From Glaciozyma antarctica PI12 (taxonomy: Eukaryota > Basidiomycota > Microbotryomycetes > Kriegeriales > Camptobasidiaceae), in assembly GCA_002917775.1 (NCBI GenBank), contig KZ627148.1:1403431-1467430 (forward strand): a stretch of DNA of 64,000 nt, given 5' to 3'. Positions 36,834 to 48,639 of this stretch are shown piece after piece. Position 1 is the first letter of the stretch, and each line of letters opens with the position of its first letter. The notes under the pieces were generated by a model. The model had not been told where the DNA came from and did not search any database. It worked only from the letters and a program-made list of their open reading frames with translations. The translations under genes were made by a program, and so were the position numbers.

Positions 36834-37095
36834 GGCGGAAGGCGAGAGTGGGTTGAGTTGGGGCTGAGGGTTCGGAGGGGTGGCTGAGCTGTTCCTCTTG
36901 AGTTCCAAGCCGAGCTGGTTCGTTCCCCTTTGACTGGTGCGGAGAGAGAGAGGAGAGTAACGAAAGTGAGCTCCCTCTGCTGTTGCTGAGCCCAAAGTTT
37001 TTGAGCTTGGACCCTTTGAGCGAATTTTCGACTTTTACTTCGGCGCTGGGGTTGAACGAGTCTAAGCTCTTCCACCTTCACTCTTACTCGATACG
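36834..37095. promoter_or_regulatory. Shared divergent promoter of two nucleolar genes
   Basis: 262 bases between the EBP2 start (minus) and the DUF2423 gene start (plus). Both products are predicted nucleolar and ribosome-assembly related, so coordinated expression from this stretch is plausible. It carries short AT-rich runs (about 36991-37035) but no motif I can name with confidence. Confidence 0.5.
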
Positions 37096-37753
37096 ATGGC
37101 AAAGTCTCTCAAGTCAAAGTCAAAGCGTCAATTCCGAAAGGTCAAGAGGGAAGACCCAAAGTAAGCAGCAGCAGCGCAGCCAGAGCAAACAGCGGGCCAC
37201 CAGCTCACATCCCTTCGCGCAGGTCAACCTTCTACATCGCAGAGCAACTCCGCCTCTCCCGACTTTCAACCAAGCTCAAGGCTTCCACTCTCGCCCCCAA
37301 GGCTCTCACCGACGCAGAGGAGTACCGCCGAGCTCAGGAGGGTTACGAGACGGAGGAGGAGAAGGAGCCCGTCGTTGAGGAGGCTGCTGCCGCGAAGGGT
37401 ACGTTCATTCGTTGAATGGGCTATGGGTGCTGTGCTTACTGGCTGTACGCGGTTGCAGACATGGAGGTCGATGGAGCTGCCCCTCAAAAGGTCTCCACCA
37501 GTGGTCCTCGCTTGGCGCGCCGTGAGGCTTACCGGACAGACAAGGGATTCCAGGTGAGCACTTTCGCTACTCCTTACAGAAGAGCGCATTGCTAAACGTC
37601 TCATGACAGGTCCGCCTTGCTCGCAAGACCGAGTTCGCTGCTCGTGGAGAGGGTGAGTCGTGCGATGCGAACTTTGGCCTCGACACCTCGCTGACACGTT
37701 TTCTCGTTATTGCAGGCAAGAGGATGGGATGCAAGCCTCACCGCAGGCGCTAG
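37096..37753 (+). CDS. DUF2423 nucleolar protein (yeast YBL028C-like)
   Basis: Small basic nucleolar protein. Exon 1 (37096-37160) encodes MAKSLKSKSKRQFRKVKRED, the DUF2423 signature. A GTAAGC intron with a CGCGCAG acceptor leads to STFYIAEQLRLSRLSTKLKA and an acidic stretch (YETEEEKEPVVEEAAAAK). Next come MEVDGAAPQKVSTSGPRLAR and, through two more introns, VRLARKTEFAARGEGKRMGC and KPHRRR, with the stop at 37751-37753. The KxSTSG block and basic tail also match YBL028C and LLPH-type proteins. Role inferred: 60S subunit assembly. Confidence 0.85.
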
Positions 37754-37978
37754 GCTACGAGGTGGCGTGTCGGAGTCGGGAGGCAGTTGTAGGAGGATGC
37801 ATGTACGCTCAGCAGGTTCATCGTTTCATCGTATGGGGAGAGCACTCGCTCCTTCCTGCTTGAATACCGAAGAGTTCAAGACTCTACTACTCGTCTCTCA
37901 AGTCGTGTTCCGTTGTCGAGGAGGCCCGTCGAAACGCAGCGAACGCGGCTCCCCCTCTCTCCCTCCTACCACACACGA

Positions 37979-39609
37979 ATGATGGCACCCAAGCGCGCTC
38001 CTCCCAGGCTCCCGGCTTCAGCGTTCCAGCACAGCGCACCAGAGACTCGCCGCACCACGCCCGTCAGCGTCATCGACGCCCATGTGCACCTGTGGACTCC
38101 TGCGCAACTTGAGAACGGGAACATCTCGTGGCCTCTAGAACAACACCCGGACGGCGTGCTGGGACAACCCCACGATTTTGCTTTCTACGACGAGGTCACG
38201 TCCCGTGGGATTCAGCAGCTAGGAGGGGGGAAGACCACCCTTTGATGGATTCGTGTTCGTTCAAGCGGAGGTGCGTGCGCCGTCCTCTCTGCGGGATCTG
38301 GAGGGAGCTGCTGCTTACTTGGCTCGAGTGAGCAGGCGGTTCACGATGATTCTGATCTGGATGGGTCCAAGGGCGGCTGGGACGCTGCTGTCGACGAGGT
38401 GGACGCGTGAGTCTCTTGCTTGCTCCTCGAGCTCTCCTGGCGCGATGATGGAGTGGACAGCTAACCTTGGATTGTCTGCAGAGTCTGTACTGCTGCTCTA
38501 AGTCAGCCTACACCCAAACTGCTCGGTCTCTGCCCCTGGGTGAGCTATCGCCCCTGGCGCCGCCCCAGTCGCTCTCCCCGCTAACCACGGTGCACCCGCT
38601 CACTGAGGCACCCGTTCACTGCGGTTCCAAAGCTCTGGAATTCTACATCGCTCGACTTGACGCCCTCCCCTCCCTCCTCTCCCTCTCCCTCGCCTCATCC
38701 TCCCTCTCCAACAGCCGCTCTCGCCCCATCAAGTCCTTCCGCTACCTCCTCCAGGACTCGCCAGAGGGGTTCTCGACGAGCGACGAATTCATTGATGGGC
38801 TCAAGTACCTCGGCGCGAATGGGTACGCGTTCGATATGACCCTCGACGCGGGACCGAATCAGCGAGGACCCGACGTGCTCGAGGAGGCTATCACCTGCAT
38901 CTCTAAGGTCCGAGAAGGGCAAGACGAGAGCACCGAGACCAAATTCATCCTCGGTACGCTCCCTCTCTCTCCGCTACAAGCCCATACTGACACCTCGCAG
39001 ACCATTTCGCCAAACCCGACCTCGTCAGCGAGCCGACTCTCCCCCCTTCCCCCGCTCACGCAGCCTACGTCCGAGCACTCTACGCCCTCTCCCTCTTCTC
39101 CAACGTGACGCTCAAGCTCTCCGCCCTCCTCGATTCCGCCGACCCGACGCTCGTCGCCGAAGCCTTTGCAGAGCACCGCGCTCGACGTGCTTCGGGTGAA
39201 TCACGAAGGGGTAGCGTTAGTGGGACGCCGGTTGCGGAAGTTGGGGAGGAGGGAGGGAGCGAGGACGGGGAGGGGAGTATGGCGACGCTTAAGAGGCGCG
39301 TGATGACGTTCCTTGAACCTGCTCTCGAGGCTTTCGGGTGCGTCCTACTCCTCATTCCCCACTGCATTAACTTACGCATCCGGTCGCAGGGAACACCGAA
39401 TCATCATCGGCTCCGACTGGCCCATGCTTCGCAAGAGCACGATCGTCGGTCCTCCACCGACGGCAGAAGGGAGGGACTTGGAGGAGGAAGCGGCGGCGTG
39501 GGAGTTTGAGATGAGGTTGTACCGCGAGTGTTTGGTGCAGCTGGGGGTCGAGGGAGAGGGGTTGGATCGCGTCTTTGCTGGGAACGCGAGGGAGTTTTAT
39601 GGGCTTTGA
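37979..39609 (+). CDS. Amidohydrolase-2 family TIM-barrel hydrolase with apparent frameshift
   Basis: Metal-dependent hydrolase of the PF04909 type (lactonase or decarboxylase-like); substrate unknown. The ATG is at 37979 or 37982. The N-terminal strand is VIDAHVHLW (metal-binding HxH), then FAFYDEVTSRGIQQLGGG. The frame then breaks at a run of six G (38225-38230): with five G it would read RPPFDGFVFVQAE, as the family expects. Clean introns follow (GTGCGT to AGCAG before AVHDDSDLDGSKGGWDAAVD; GTGAGC before APVHCGSKALEFY). Later blocks: IKSFRYLLQDSPEGF, GLKYLGANGYAFDMTLDAGP, DHFAKPDL, FSNVTLKLSALL and RIIIGSDWPMLRKS (catalytic Asp). Everything after the break is intact, so a sequencing error or a very recent lesion is likelier than an old pseudogene. 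Confidence 0.8.
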
Positions 39610-39792
39610 GTCGATTTCGGTGGTCAGCAACCTTGCATTTCGCATCGTTTGGTGTGTGAGCAGACCGCTCGCCGAGGAGAAGGAGAGAGAACGAGTTGGC
39701 CAGGCAGCGCCTTGCTCGAGCGAGAGAGAAGTCAATATTCAATTCGCAACGCCTTCGCCTCTCTTCCTCCTCCCTACTGCCACCTCAACTCA

Positions 39793-40202
39793 AGTACGTC
39801 GCGCGCCTCTCAACCCCAGCTCAAACCCACCTAACCAACCTCCCACAGTGTCCTGCAACGACATCCGCGAATCCCTCGTCGTCTGCCTCCTCAAAACCGA
39901 CTGCGTCCTCCGTTCCGATCCTCCTCGAACGCCCCAGGACTGCCTCAAGTCTCAAGACCTCCCTGAGGAGTGCCAGCACCTCCGACGCGCGTTCTTCGAG
40001 TGCAAGCGCGGGATGGTGAGTCCGCTCTCATGCTGTGGCGCGAGGAGGCGGTCCTGATCGGTTCTCGTTTCGCAGCTTGATATGCGGTATGGAGAGGTCG
40101 GGTGCGGCTGGTCGAGTGGTGCTGAACTGTTCTGGTGTATGCAGGAAACGATTCAGGGGACTCGATCCGGGACAGAAGGCACGGCCGGAGAAGGAGGAGT
40201 GA
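39793..40202 (+). CDS. PET191: PET191, cytochrome c oxidase assembly protein (COA5)
   Basis: Twin CX9C protein of the mitochondrial intermembrane space required for complex IV assembly. The pairs are visible: C-NDIRESLVV-C and C-QHLRRAFFE-C, each with nine residues between, plus DCV and DCL cysteines and FECKRGM. After one intron comes LDMR, and after a second KRFRGLDPGQKARPEKEE, with the stop at 40200-40202. The start codon seems to be split: the A at 39793 ends exon 1 directly before a GTACGT donor, and the next exon opens TG-TCC-TGC at 39849. No other in-frame ATG precedes the first cysteine. Short compared with yeast Pet191 at the C-terminus. Confidence 0.9.
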
Positions 40203-40535
40203 ACGAGAGGGAGGGGGTGGGGCGGAAAGGCGGGCGCACGAGCTGGCTTGTGGCTCCCCTGGTTCTTTCTGCCTACCACGGTGTACGAAGGGGGGATGTA
40301 AGGGCTGGGAAGCGGATCGGGGAGGGACAGCAGCTGGCAGCATGAGGAGCTGTTGATCTGGGGGATCGGGGGGACCTTGGTTGTTGGAGCTGAGCTTTGC
40401 ATTAGATGAACACCTCTCAAGTATCGCTGCTAGGCTACGGCTGTGCTTCTCTCGAGAGGGAGTTGAGCCTGTTAACCTCGGTGGTATTCCGACACCTCGC
40501 TCCCTCCTCTTTCCCTCCTTCCACACCTTTTTTCG
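40203..40535. other. Short intergenic region
   Basis: 333 bases between PET191 and IBA57 on the same strand. I see nothing in it beyond presumed 3' UTR and promoter. Confidence 0.5.
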
Positions 40536-41909
40536 ATGCTTCAACTCTCCAGGCCAGCAGTACGCTCACTGCGTTCCCTGGGCCCTTGCACCTGCCGCCA
40601 GCTGTCCACCTCCTCCTCCCTTTTCGCCCCTTTCCGCTTGACGGCCCTCCCCGATCGCGCCCTCCTCTCCATCGCAGGGAACGATGCTCCCAAGTTCCTA
40701 CAAGGCCTCATTTCGAACGATATCATGCACCTCGGACTACCTGACACGCCTACAGAGCGACTCCTCTATGCGGGCGTCCTCAAAGCCGACGTGAGCTTCG
40801 TCATGCGTTTGGGGCTTGGGAGCGACAGCTGATGAGGAACCTGCAGGGTCGGATCCTTCAGGACGTTTTCATATTCCCCAGCTCTGTAGCGCCTCCCACG
40901 CCTGCGCCGTCCTACCTCATCGACCTACCGACGCCTGAGGCGACGACTCTCCGCAACTACCTCAAGCGCCATATCCTGCGATCCAAGGTCAAGCTCGGCA
41001 AGGAAGTGGAGGCGGAGGCTGGTGTCTTTGCGGCGTGGCCTAGCGGGGAGGAGAGCACGGCGGAGGAGCTTGAGGCGGCGACCAAGTGGCTGAAGGAAGC
41101 TGGAGCTGGGGAGGACCCGCGTGCGCCTGGAATGGGATGGAGGTGGCCTGGAGCGGTGGATACTGCAGGTACGTTCGGTGTGTACAGGAGGGAGGGCGGA
41201 CGCTGACTGTGGTCGCAGCTCCGGAGGCTCTCTTCGAACGAGTCACGCCCGCGCACCACCACCTTCATCGACTCACGCTCGCCGTTCCCGAGGGTCCTTC
41301 AGACTGGCCTCCTCTTCCGCTCGAAGGGAATATCGATTTCATGAACGGCGTGGACTTTAAGAAGGGCTGCTACGTTGGTCAGGAGCTCACGGCGAGGACT
41401 CATCATCGAGGAGTCGTGAGGAAGCGTGGAGTTGCGCTGAGGCTCTTCCGCGAGGGAGAAGAGTACGCGTGAATCTTCTCAACAGGTAGATCTGGCTGCT
41501 AACGTACCTTTTCCCCAGCACGCCTACCTCGCTCGTCCCCGAAGGCAAGCTCGTGCCGTACCCCGACCTCTTCCCCCTCCCTCCTCCTTCCAGCTCCTTG
41601 ACCCCACTCCACTCTACCTCCTCCCGCCCCCGACCCTCTGGCAAGATCGGCACCTCACTCCCCGTCGTCACTCGCACCGGATCGTCGTTCGCCCTCGCCT
41701 TTGCCTCCGTTCGACTCGAGCACATCGGAGATGGACCCGAGGACGGAGTGTTTGTCGTCAAGGTTCCTATTGCGGAAGGTGTTGAGGTGGGACATGGAGC
41801 TGGGGAGAGCGAGGAGGAAGGTGGACGGTGGCTTGCGAAGGCGTTCATTCCGGAGTGGATCAAGGAGAAGATTAGGGAAGAGGATGCCAGGAAGGCTCAG
41901 GAGAGCTGA
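40536..41909 (+). CDS. IBA57: IBA57, mitochondrial [4Fe-4S] cluster assembly factor (CAF17)
   Basis: Acts with Isa1/Isa2 in making [4Fe-4S] clusters for aconitase-type and radical-SAM proteins. Arg/Ser/Cys-rich mitochondrial presequence ([20 protein letters not shown]), then [34 protein letters not shown] and [20 protein letters not shown], all typical of the GcvT/YgfZ fold. The family signature [20 protein letters not shown] is at about 41361-41420 and contains the conserved Cys. The C-terminal barrel has [20 protein letters not shown]. Four exons or so; the junction at about 41471-41518 (GTGAAT donor) is the least certain. Confidence 0.93.
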
Positions 41910-42098
41910 ATTAGATCTTGTTCCTGCTATTCTCTTCTGTCGAGAGTCTCGCCAGCTTCCCCGCTGCTTCGCACTCAAGCCCTCGAAGTCGAGCAGGTGG
42001 GCAGGAAATAATTGGCCGAGGAGAATCAATTCCCATTTCCTGCCAGCTTGTTGCTCGCCCTTCCCCCCCCCCCCTGCCCGCCCGCCAGTCTCTACGCG

Positions 42099-43892
42099 AT
42101 GGTTCAGTACGGAGGAGATGAAGTTTCGGCTATCGTCCTCGACGTTGGATCTTACTCGACTCGCGCAGGGTGAGCTGCTCTTCCTCTGCCAAACCACGCT
42201 CTACCCAACTCATCCTGTCCCTTCAGCTACGCCGGCGAGGATTGCCCCAAGACCGTCTTCCCCACCTCCTACGCCACCATCCCCCCTTCTCCCGGCTCCT
42301 CTGATCCTGCGACCTACGCCCACGGCAACAACGTCCACCTCTACCGCCCGCACGCTATCCACTCGAACCCCGTCTCGGACGGCCTCATCACAGACTGGGA
42401 CGCCCTGTCGCGTACGCTGGACCATGCTTTCCGTGATCGGATGAGGTTGCAGAGTCTGGAGGACTTTCCGTTGCTCGTGACGGAGCCTAGTTGGAACACG
42501 AAGGAGAACAGGGAGAAGATGGTCGAGGTCGCGTTCGAGCAGTGGGACACTCCGGCGTACTACAGCGTCGACAAGGCCGTGATGAGCTCGTGAGTACGAA
42601 ACGCGTGCGATCATGTGGGAGGAGAAGCTGATGAGCGAACGGCGCAGGTTCGCATCGGGCAAGGGCTCTGCGCTGGTGCTCGATATTGGAGACGAACTGG
42701 CCTCAGTCGTGCCCATCTACGACGGCTTCGTGCTCAGGAAGGGTACGGTCGGTTACTGTTAACCTCAGGCAGCGCTGGCTGACGCGTGCTCCCTCTGCAG
42801 CGATCCAAAAACAGCCCTCAGCTGGCGCTCTCCTCTCCAACCTCCTCCTCTCGACTCTCAAGACTCAAGTTCCTCCCGCCCCCATCGTTCCTCACTACCT
42901 AGTCAAGTCCAAGCAGCCTGTCGAGCCCAACCAGCCTGCCAATGCTGTCCTCAGGTGCGCTGCGGCTTCACGAGGCGCGCTGAGGTCTGGACTGACGATT
43001 CAAACTCCAGGGATGAGCGCATGCCCAACCCGAACGATCCCAACTGCCCGACGACTCCTTCTTACCACCGGGCACAAGAGCTTCGCGTCATGCACGAGTT
43101 CAAGGAGACAGCGTGCGAGATGTTGAACGGACCTTGGGACGATGCGTACGTTGTCGGTCCCAGTCCTCCGCAAGCTCCCTTCTGACTTTCTGCGGTCGCT
43201 CCTGCAGTGTTGAAGCCTCAAGGCCCAGTCGACCGTTCGAGTTCCCCGACGGCTACAACTCGTACTTTGGCACCGTGCGAATGAGCGTTCCCGAAGTGCT
43301 CTTCAACCCCAGCCGGTCCATAAGCCAAGGAGGTAAGCCGTTCTCCAGATCAGCATCGTCCTCCTACTCACCTCCCACTACGTCTCCTCTAGTTCGCCTC
43401 CCTTCCCCTCCCCGCTTCAGCCTCGACGATCCCCTCCCACCCGTACTCGGGCCTGCAGTCCATCACCCGCCTGTTTGCGAACGCGCTCGTCCAAATCGAC
43501 CCGGATCTTCACTCGACCCTCTTGTCCAACGTCGTCGTTACGGGAGGCACGACGCTCACGCAGGGCTTTACGGATCGCCTGAACGCCGAGCTTACGTCGC
43601 TCGCTGGAGGCATGAAGCTCAAGATTCGTGAGTCCTTTAAAGGAGCTTCGTCGACCTCTTCGCTGACGGAATCGTGATTATAGACGCTCCTTCTTCGCCT
43701 GCAGAGCGTATCTACTCTTCGTGGCTCGGAGGATCCATCCTCGCGTCGCTCGGGACGTTCCACCAGGTGCGTTCTACCTTCAAGCCATTCGCAAGTCGCT
43801 TGCTGACGACCGTGCTCATCTTGCAGCTTTGGATTGGAAAGGACGAGTACCAGGAGATGGGCAAGTCGGTCGTTCACCGTCGTGCGAAGTGA
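42099..43892 (+). CDS. ARP4: ARP4, nuclear actin-related protein
   Basis: Actin-related subunit shared by NuA4, INO80 and SWR1 chromatin complexes. [20 protein letters not shown] and [20 protein letters not shown] form the ATPase P1 loop region. Then come [59 protein letters not shown] and [20 protein letters not shown] (P2 loop), an Arp4-type insert rich in Pro, and, late, [20 protein letters not shown], the adenosine motif, with [20 protein letters not shown]. The stop follows KSVVHRRAK. About nine short introns. The divergence of the nucleotide-binding loops and the insertions separate it from actin. Confidence 0.93.
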
Positions 43893-44309
43893 AAGCATGG
43901 GTTTGGGGCTCGGGGGAGGAGATGCGGAAAGGTGACTGGGCGCTGTTGCGCTCGTCGGTCGACTTGCCTGCGAATGAAAGCTATGTTGTACTGCATCGAG
44001 ATCACTGCTCGTTCTCACTGAGGTTGAGCAGGCCGTGGGCTGGGCGCGGTGGCTGGTCATTTCGCGCCATCTCTTCGCTCTCTCTCCCTCTTTCCCTCTT
44101 CCCCTTTTCAACTTTTGAGCGCACCTGACAGGACTCCTTTATATCGTAAGTCCAGCGAGTCCAGCGCAGCTCAGGGAGAAGCGTTCTGACCACCGTTTCC
44201 CTCCTCAGCAAGCTCCTCTCTCCTCGGCGATACCCCCAGTCTTCCTCTCCTCCTCCTCCTCCTTCTCTGTCGACCTCTGCCGACCTCGGCCCATCGCCCA
44301 CCGGCAACC
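43893..44309. other. Intergenic region
   Basis: 417 bases between ARP4 and the membrane orphan, same strand. C/T-rich before the next start (44210-44280), as at many starts here. No other element seen. Confidence 0.45.
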
Positions 44310-45632
44310 ATGGCTTCAGCCCCGATCCCCTCCCGCACCGTCACCGCCCTCAGCATAACGGCGACCCAGTTCGCCAGCTTTGCGACCCCCGCCATCACGG
44401 TCGCCTTCCCCTCCGCCTACGCTCAAACTCAGATCCCCTTCGTCTTCAGCGCCGTCGCCACGTGGGATGCCACGCGGATACCGACCACGATCGGAGGGTT
44501 CGCCGCGACGGCTGGGATAAGCTCGGCGTTGCCTGCGCAGGGGACGATGTACGGCGAAACGGGGCTGAACTCTGGTGAAGGAGGAGGGTGGCCAGTATGG
44601 GCTACGGGAGTTATTGTGGGATGCGGTGGAGCGGCGGTCATTTTGCTGGGACTTGGGATCTGGTGCTTCTGCCGCGCGAGGAGAAGGCGGACGACGGGAA
44701 CAAGAGGTTCTCAAGGACCTAGTATTACGGAGAAGCACATCGGAGGAGGAGCGGCGAGGAGCTCGAGCGCGATCGATACGAAGCTCCAGCGGGATCATGC
44801 GAAGCAAGCTCGGTCGAGCTTCTTTGGCGTCAACGGCGCCCCTCCTCCACCTGCCCCCGACCGCTATTCTCGCCAGGACGACTTCTACTCTCACCAAGAC
44901 AGCTCCTCGGACCGGTCGTCACGCAGGAACGATTCCTACCTTCCTCCCCACACCCCTCAGCGCGGATCCGCCGCGTCCATCCCCGGCCTTCGTCCCTCCA
45001 ACGACCGAGTCAACTCTTCTCGCTCCCACATTTCCTCTCAAACTCCCTCTCCCGACTTCACCGGCCCCAGCTACCCCGAGGACACAAGCTTCGGCAGCCC
45101 CGACCGACTCCTCCAGCCCCACGCCTCAGGCACTCCTCCGCATTCCATCTGCTACGGCGACAACGCACGTGGCTATGCCGTCAGCACGCCGCCTTGGGAC
45201 CCGTCGCTGCAGGGAACGTCGCGCGGTGGGCACAGTCGTACGCCGAGCGAGCCTTACGAACCCTACGGACGCCAAAGGAACTATTCGGTCCCGTCGCCCG
45301 TCAACCCGGTGCACGAACTCGCACCTTCTCGTCCTTCGGGTAGGAGGACTCGGTCCGCTGCTCGAGTGCCGACGGAAGGGCTGTGGCCGGGGTCGCAGGA
45401 CGCATCGAGGCCGAGGTCGGAAGGCCGGCCTGAGCAGCGCCAGGAAGGGAGTTGGGTTAGGAAAGAATTTTTGAAGGGGAGGAGAGGAGGCGGAGAAAAG
45501 AATTTCGAAGCGGAGGATCGGGAGGAGAGGACGCAGGTGGCGTCGTCGGCGTCCGGAGGGGTCGACTGGGGATACTTGCTGGAGGGGAAGTCCGACGAAG
45601 GCGTGGATGTAGCGTACTATATTCTTGTCTAG
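44310..45632 (+). CDS. Single-pass membrane orphan with Ser-rich cytoplasmic tail
   Basis: Not recognised. A single intronless frame of 440 codons. The N-terminal 95 residues are Thr/Ala-rich (SRTVTALSITATQFASFATP) without a clear cleavable signal. One strong membrane segment at about residues 96-120 (VWATGVIVGCGGAAVILLGL, then GIWCFCRARRRR, a stop-transfer basic cluster) predicts an outside N-terminus. The tail of about 310 residues is disordered, rich in Ser/Pro/Arg/Tyr, and ends GVDWGYLLEGKSDEGVDVAY. The layout recalls fungal wall-stress or mucin-like sensors, but no WSC or Cys-rich domain is present, so that is only an analogy. Confidence 0.65.
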   Translation: MASAPIPSRTVTALSITATQFASFATPAITVAFPSAYAQTQIPFVFSAVATWDATRIPTTIGGFAATAGISSALPAQGTMYGETGLNSGEGGGWPVWATGVIVGCGGAAVILLGLGIWCFCRARRRRTTGTRGSQGPSITEKHIGGGAARSSSAIDTKLQRDHAKQARSSFFGVNGAPPPPAPDRYSRQDDFYSHQDSSSDRSSRRNDSYLPPHTPQRGSAASIPGLRPSNDRVNSSRSHISSQTPSPDFTGPSYPEDTSFGSPDRLLQPHASGTPPHSICYGDNARGYAVSTPPWDPSLQGTSRGGHSRTPSEPYEPYGRQRNYSVPSPVNPVHELAPSRPSGRRTRSAARVPTEGLWPGSQDASRPRSEGRPEQRQEGSWVRKEFLKGRRGGGEKNFEAEDREERTQVASSASGGVDWGYLLEGKSDEGVDVAYYILV

Positions 45633-46080
45633 CTTATTCGCAAGTGCAACATATCGTTTATAGCTCCGTGGCTCGCTCGCAGTTCGAGAGAGACTGAGCT
45701 TGCGAGAGCCCTCGCGCGCGAGAGCGAGGAAGCTGGGGGTCTCCCCCCTCGGCCAATCTTTAAGAGAGACGTTCTATAAAGATCCTGAAGCACCGTATCT
45801 GCCTAACAACGCATGCCCCAGCACACAGCAACCGACGCTGGACGAGTCGGAGTTCTCCCACCTGCTCGGCGCGCGTGCTCAAGTATTTTTTGGTTTGGCC
45901 CGGAACTGTTCTCCTTTCCCCTTCTCTCTAACTTATCGCAGAGGGGCAACTAGAGCAACCCACGCCTTAGAACGAACCTCAGCAGCAGCAGCCAGCGGCC
46001 CAGCTACTCCAACGCCCCAGCCACTCCACCACAGCGACCCTCCCAAGCTCCCTCTTCCTCCTCTCAAACTCGCCGCCAGC
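45633..46080. promoter_or_regulatory. Upstream region of CTP synthase with a TATA-like box
   Basis: 448 bases. It contains a TATAAA at 45775-45780 (in TTCTATAAAGATCC), about 300 bases before the CTP synthase start, and a small CG palindrome near 45711-45722. TATA-like boxes are rare in this GC-rich window, but the distance is large, so an unread 5' UTR intron or long leader would be needed. Confidence 0.3.
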
Positions 46081-48358
<2,278 letters not shown>

Positions 48359-48639
48359 TCGCGAATCGCACCTCAAGTTCGCGTCGCCGGTCGAGTCGGT
48401 TACTGAGGAGGTCGCTGGATTGGAGTTGTGAACGAGGGGGCGAAGAACCACCGTGTAATACCATTTTATAATTGCATATTCGTGACTTGGAAAGAGAGAG
48501 TCGACGCGCTTGAAAGCAGCACAGAGATTGAACGCGTTGAGAAGATCAAGACTGGACGCGCGACGAGGGTTCCTTCACCACGTCCGTCTTTTTTGCCGAA
48601 TTCCTAAGACCGCTTTCCCCTTCACTCCGACTAGCCGCC

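Noticed and set aside
38253-38501. Frame continuing through the first amidohydrolase intron (VRAPSSLRDLEGAAAYLA)
   Set aside because: It looks protein-like but is bounded by GTGCGT and AGCAG; splicing it out joins VQAE to AVHDDSDLDG in frame as the family requires.
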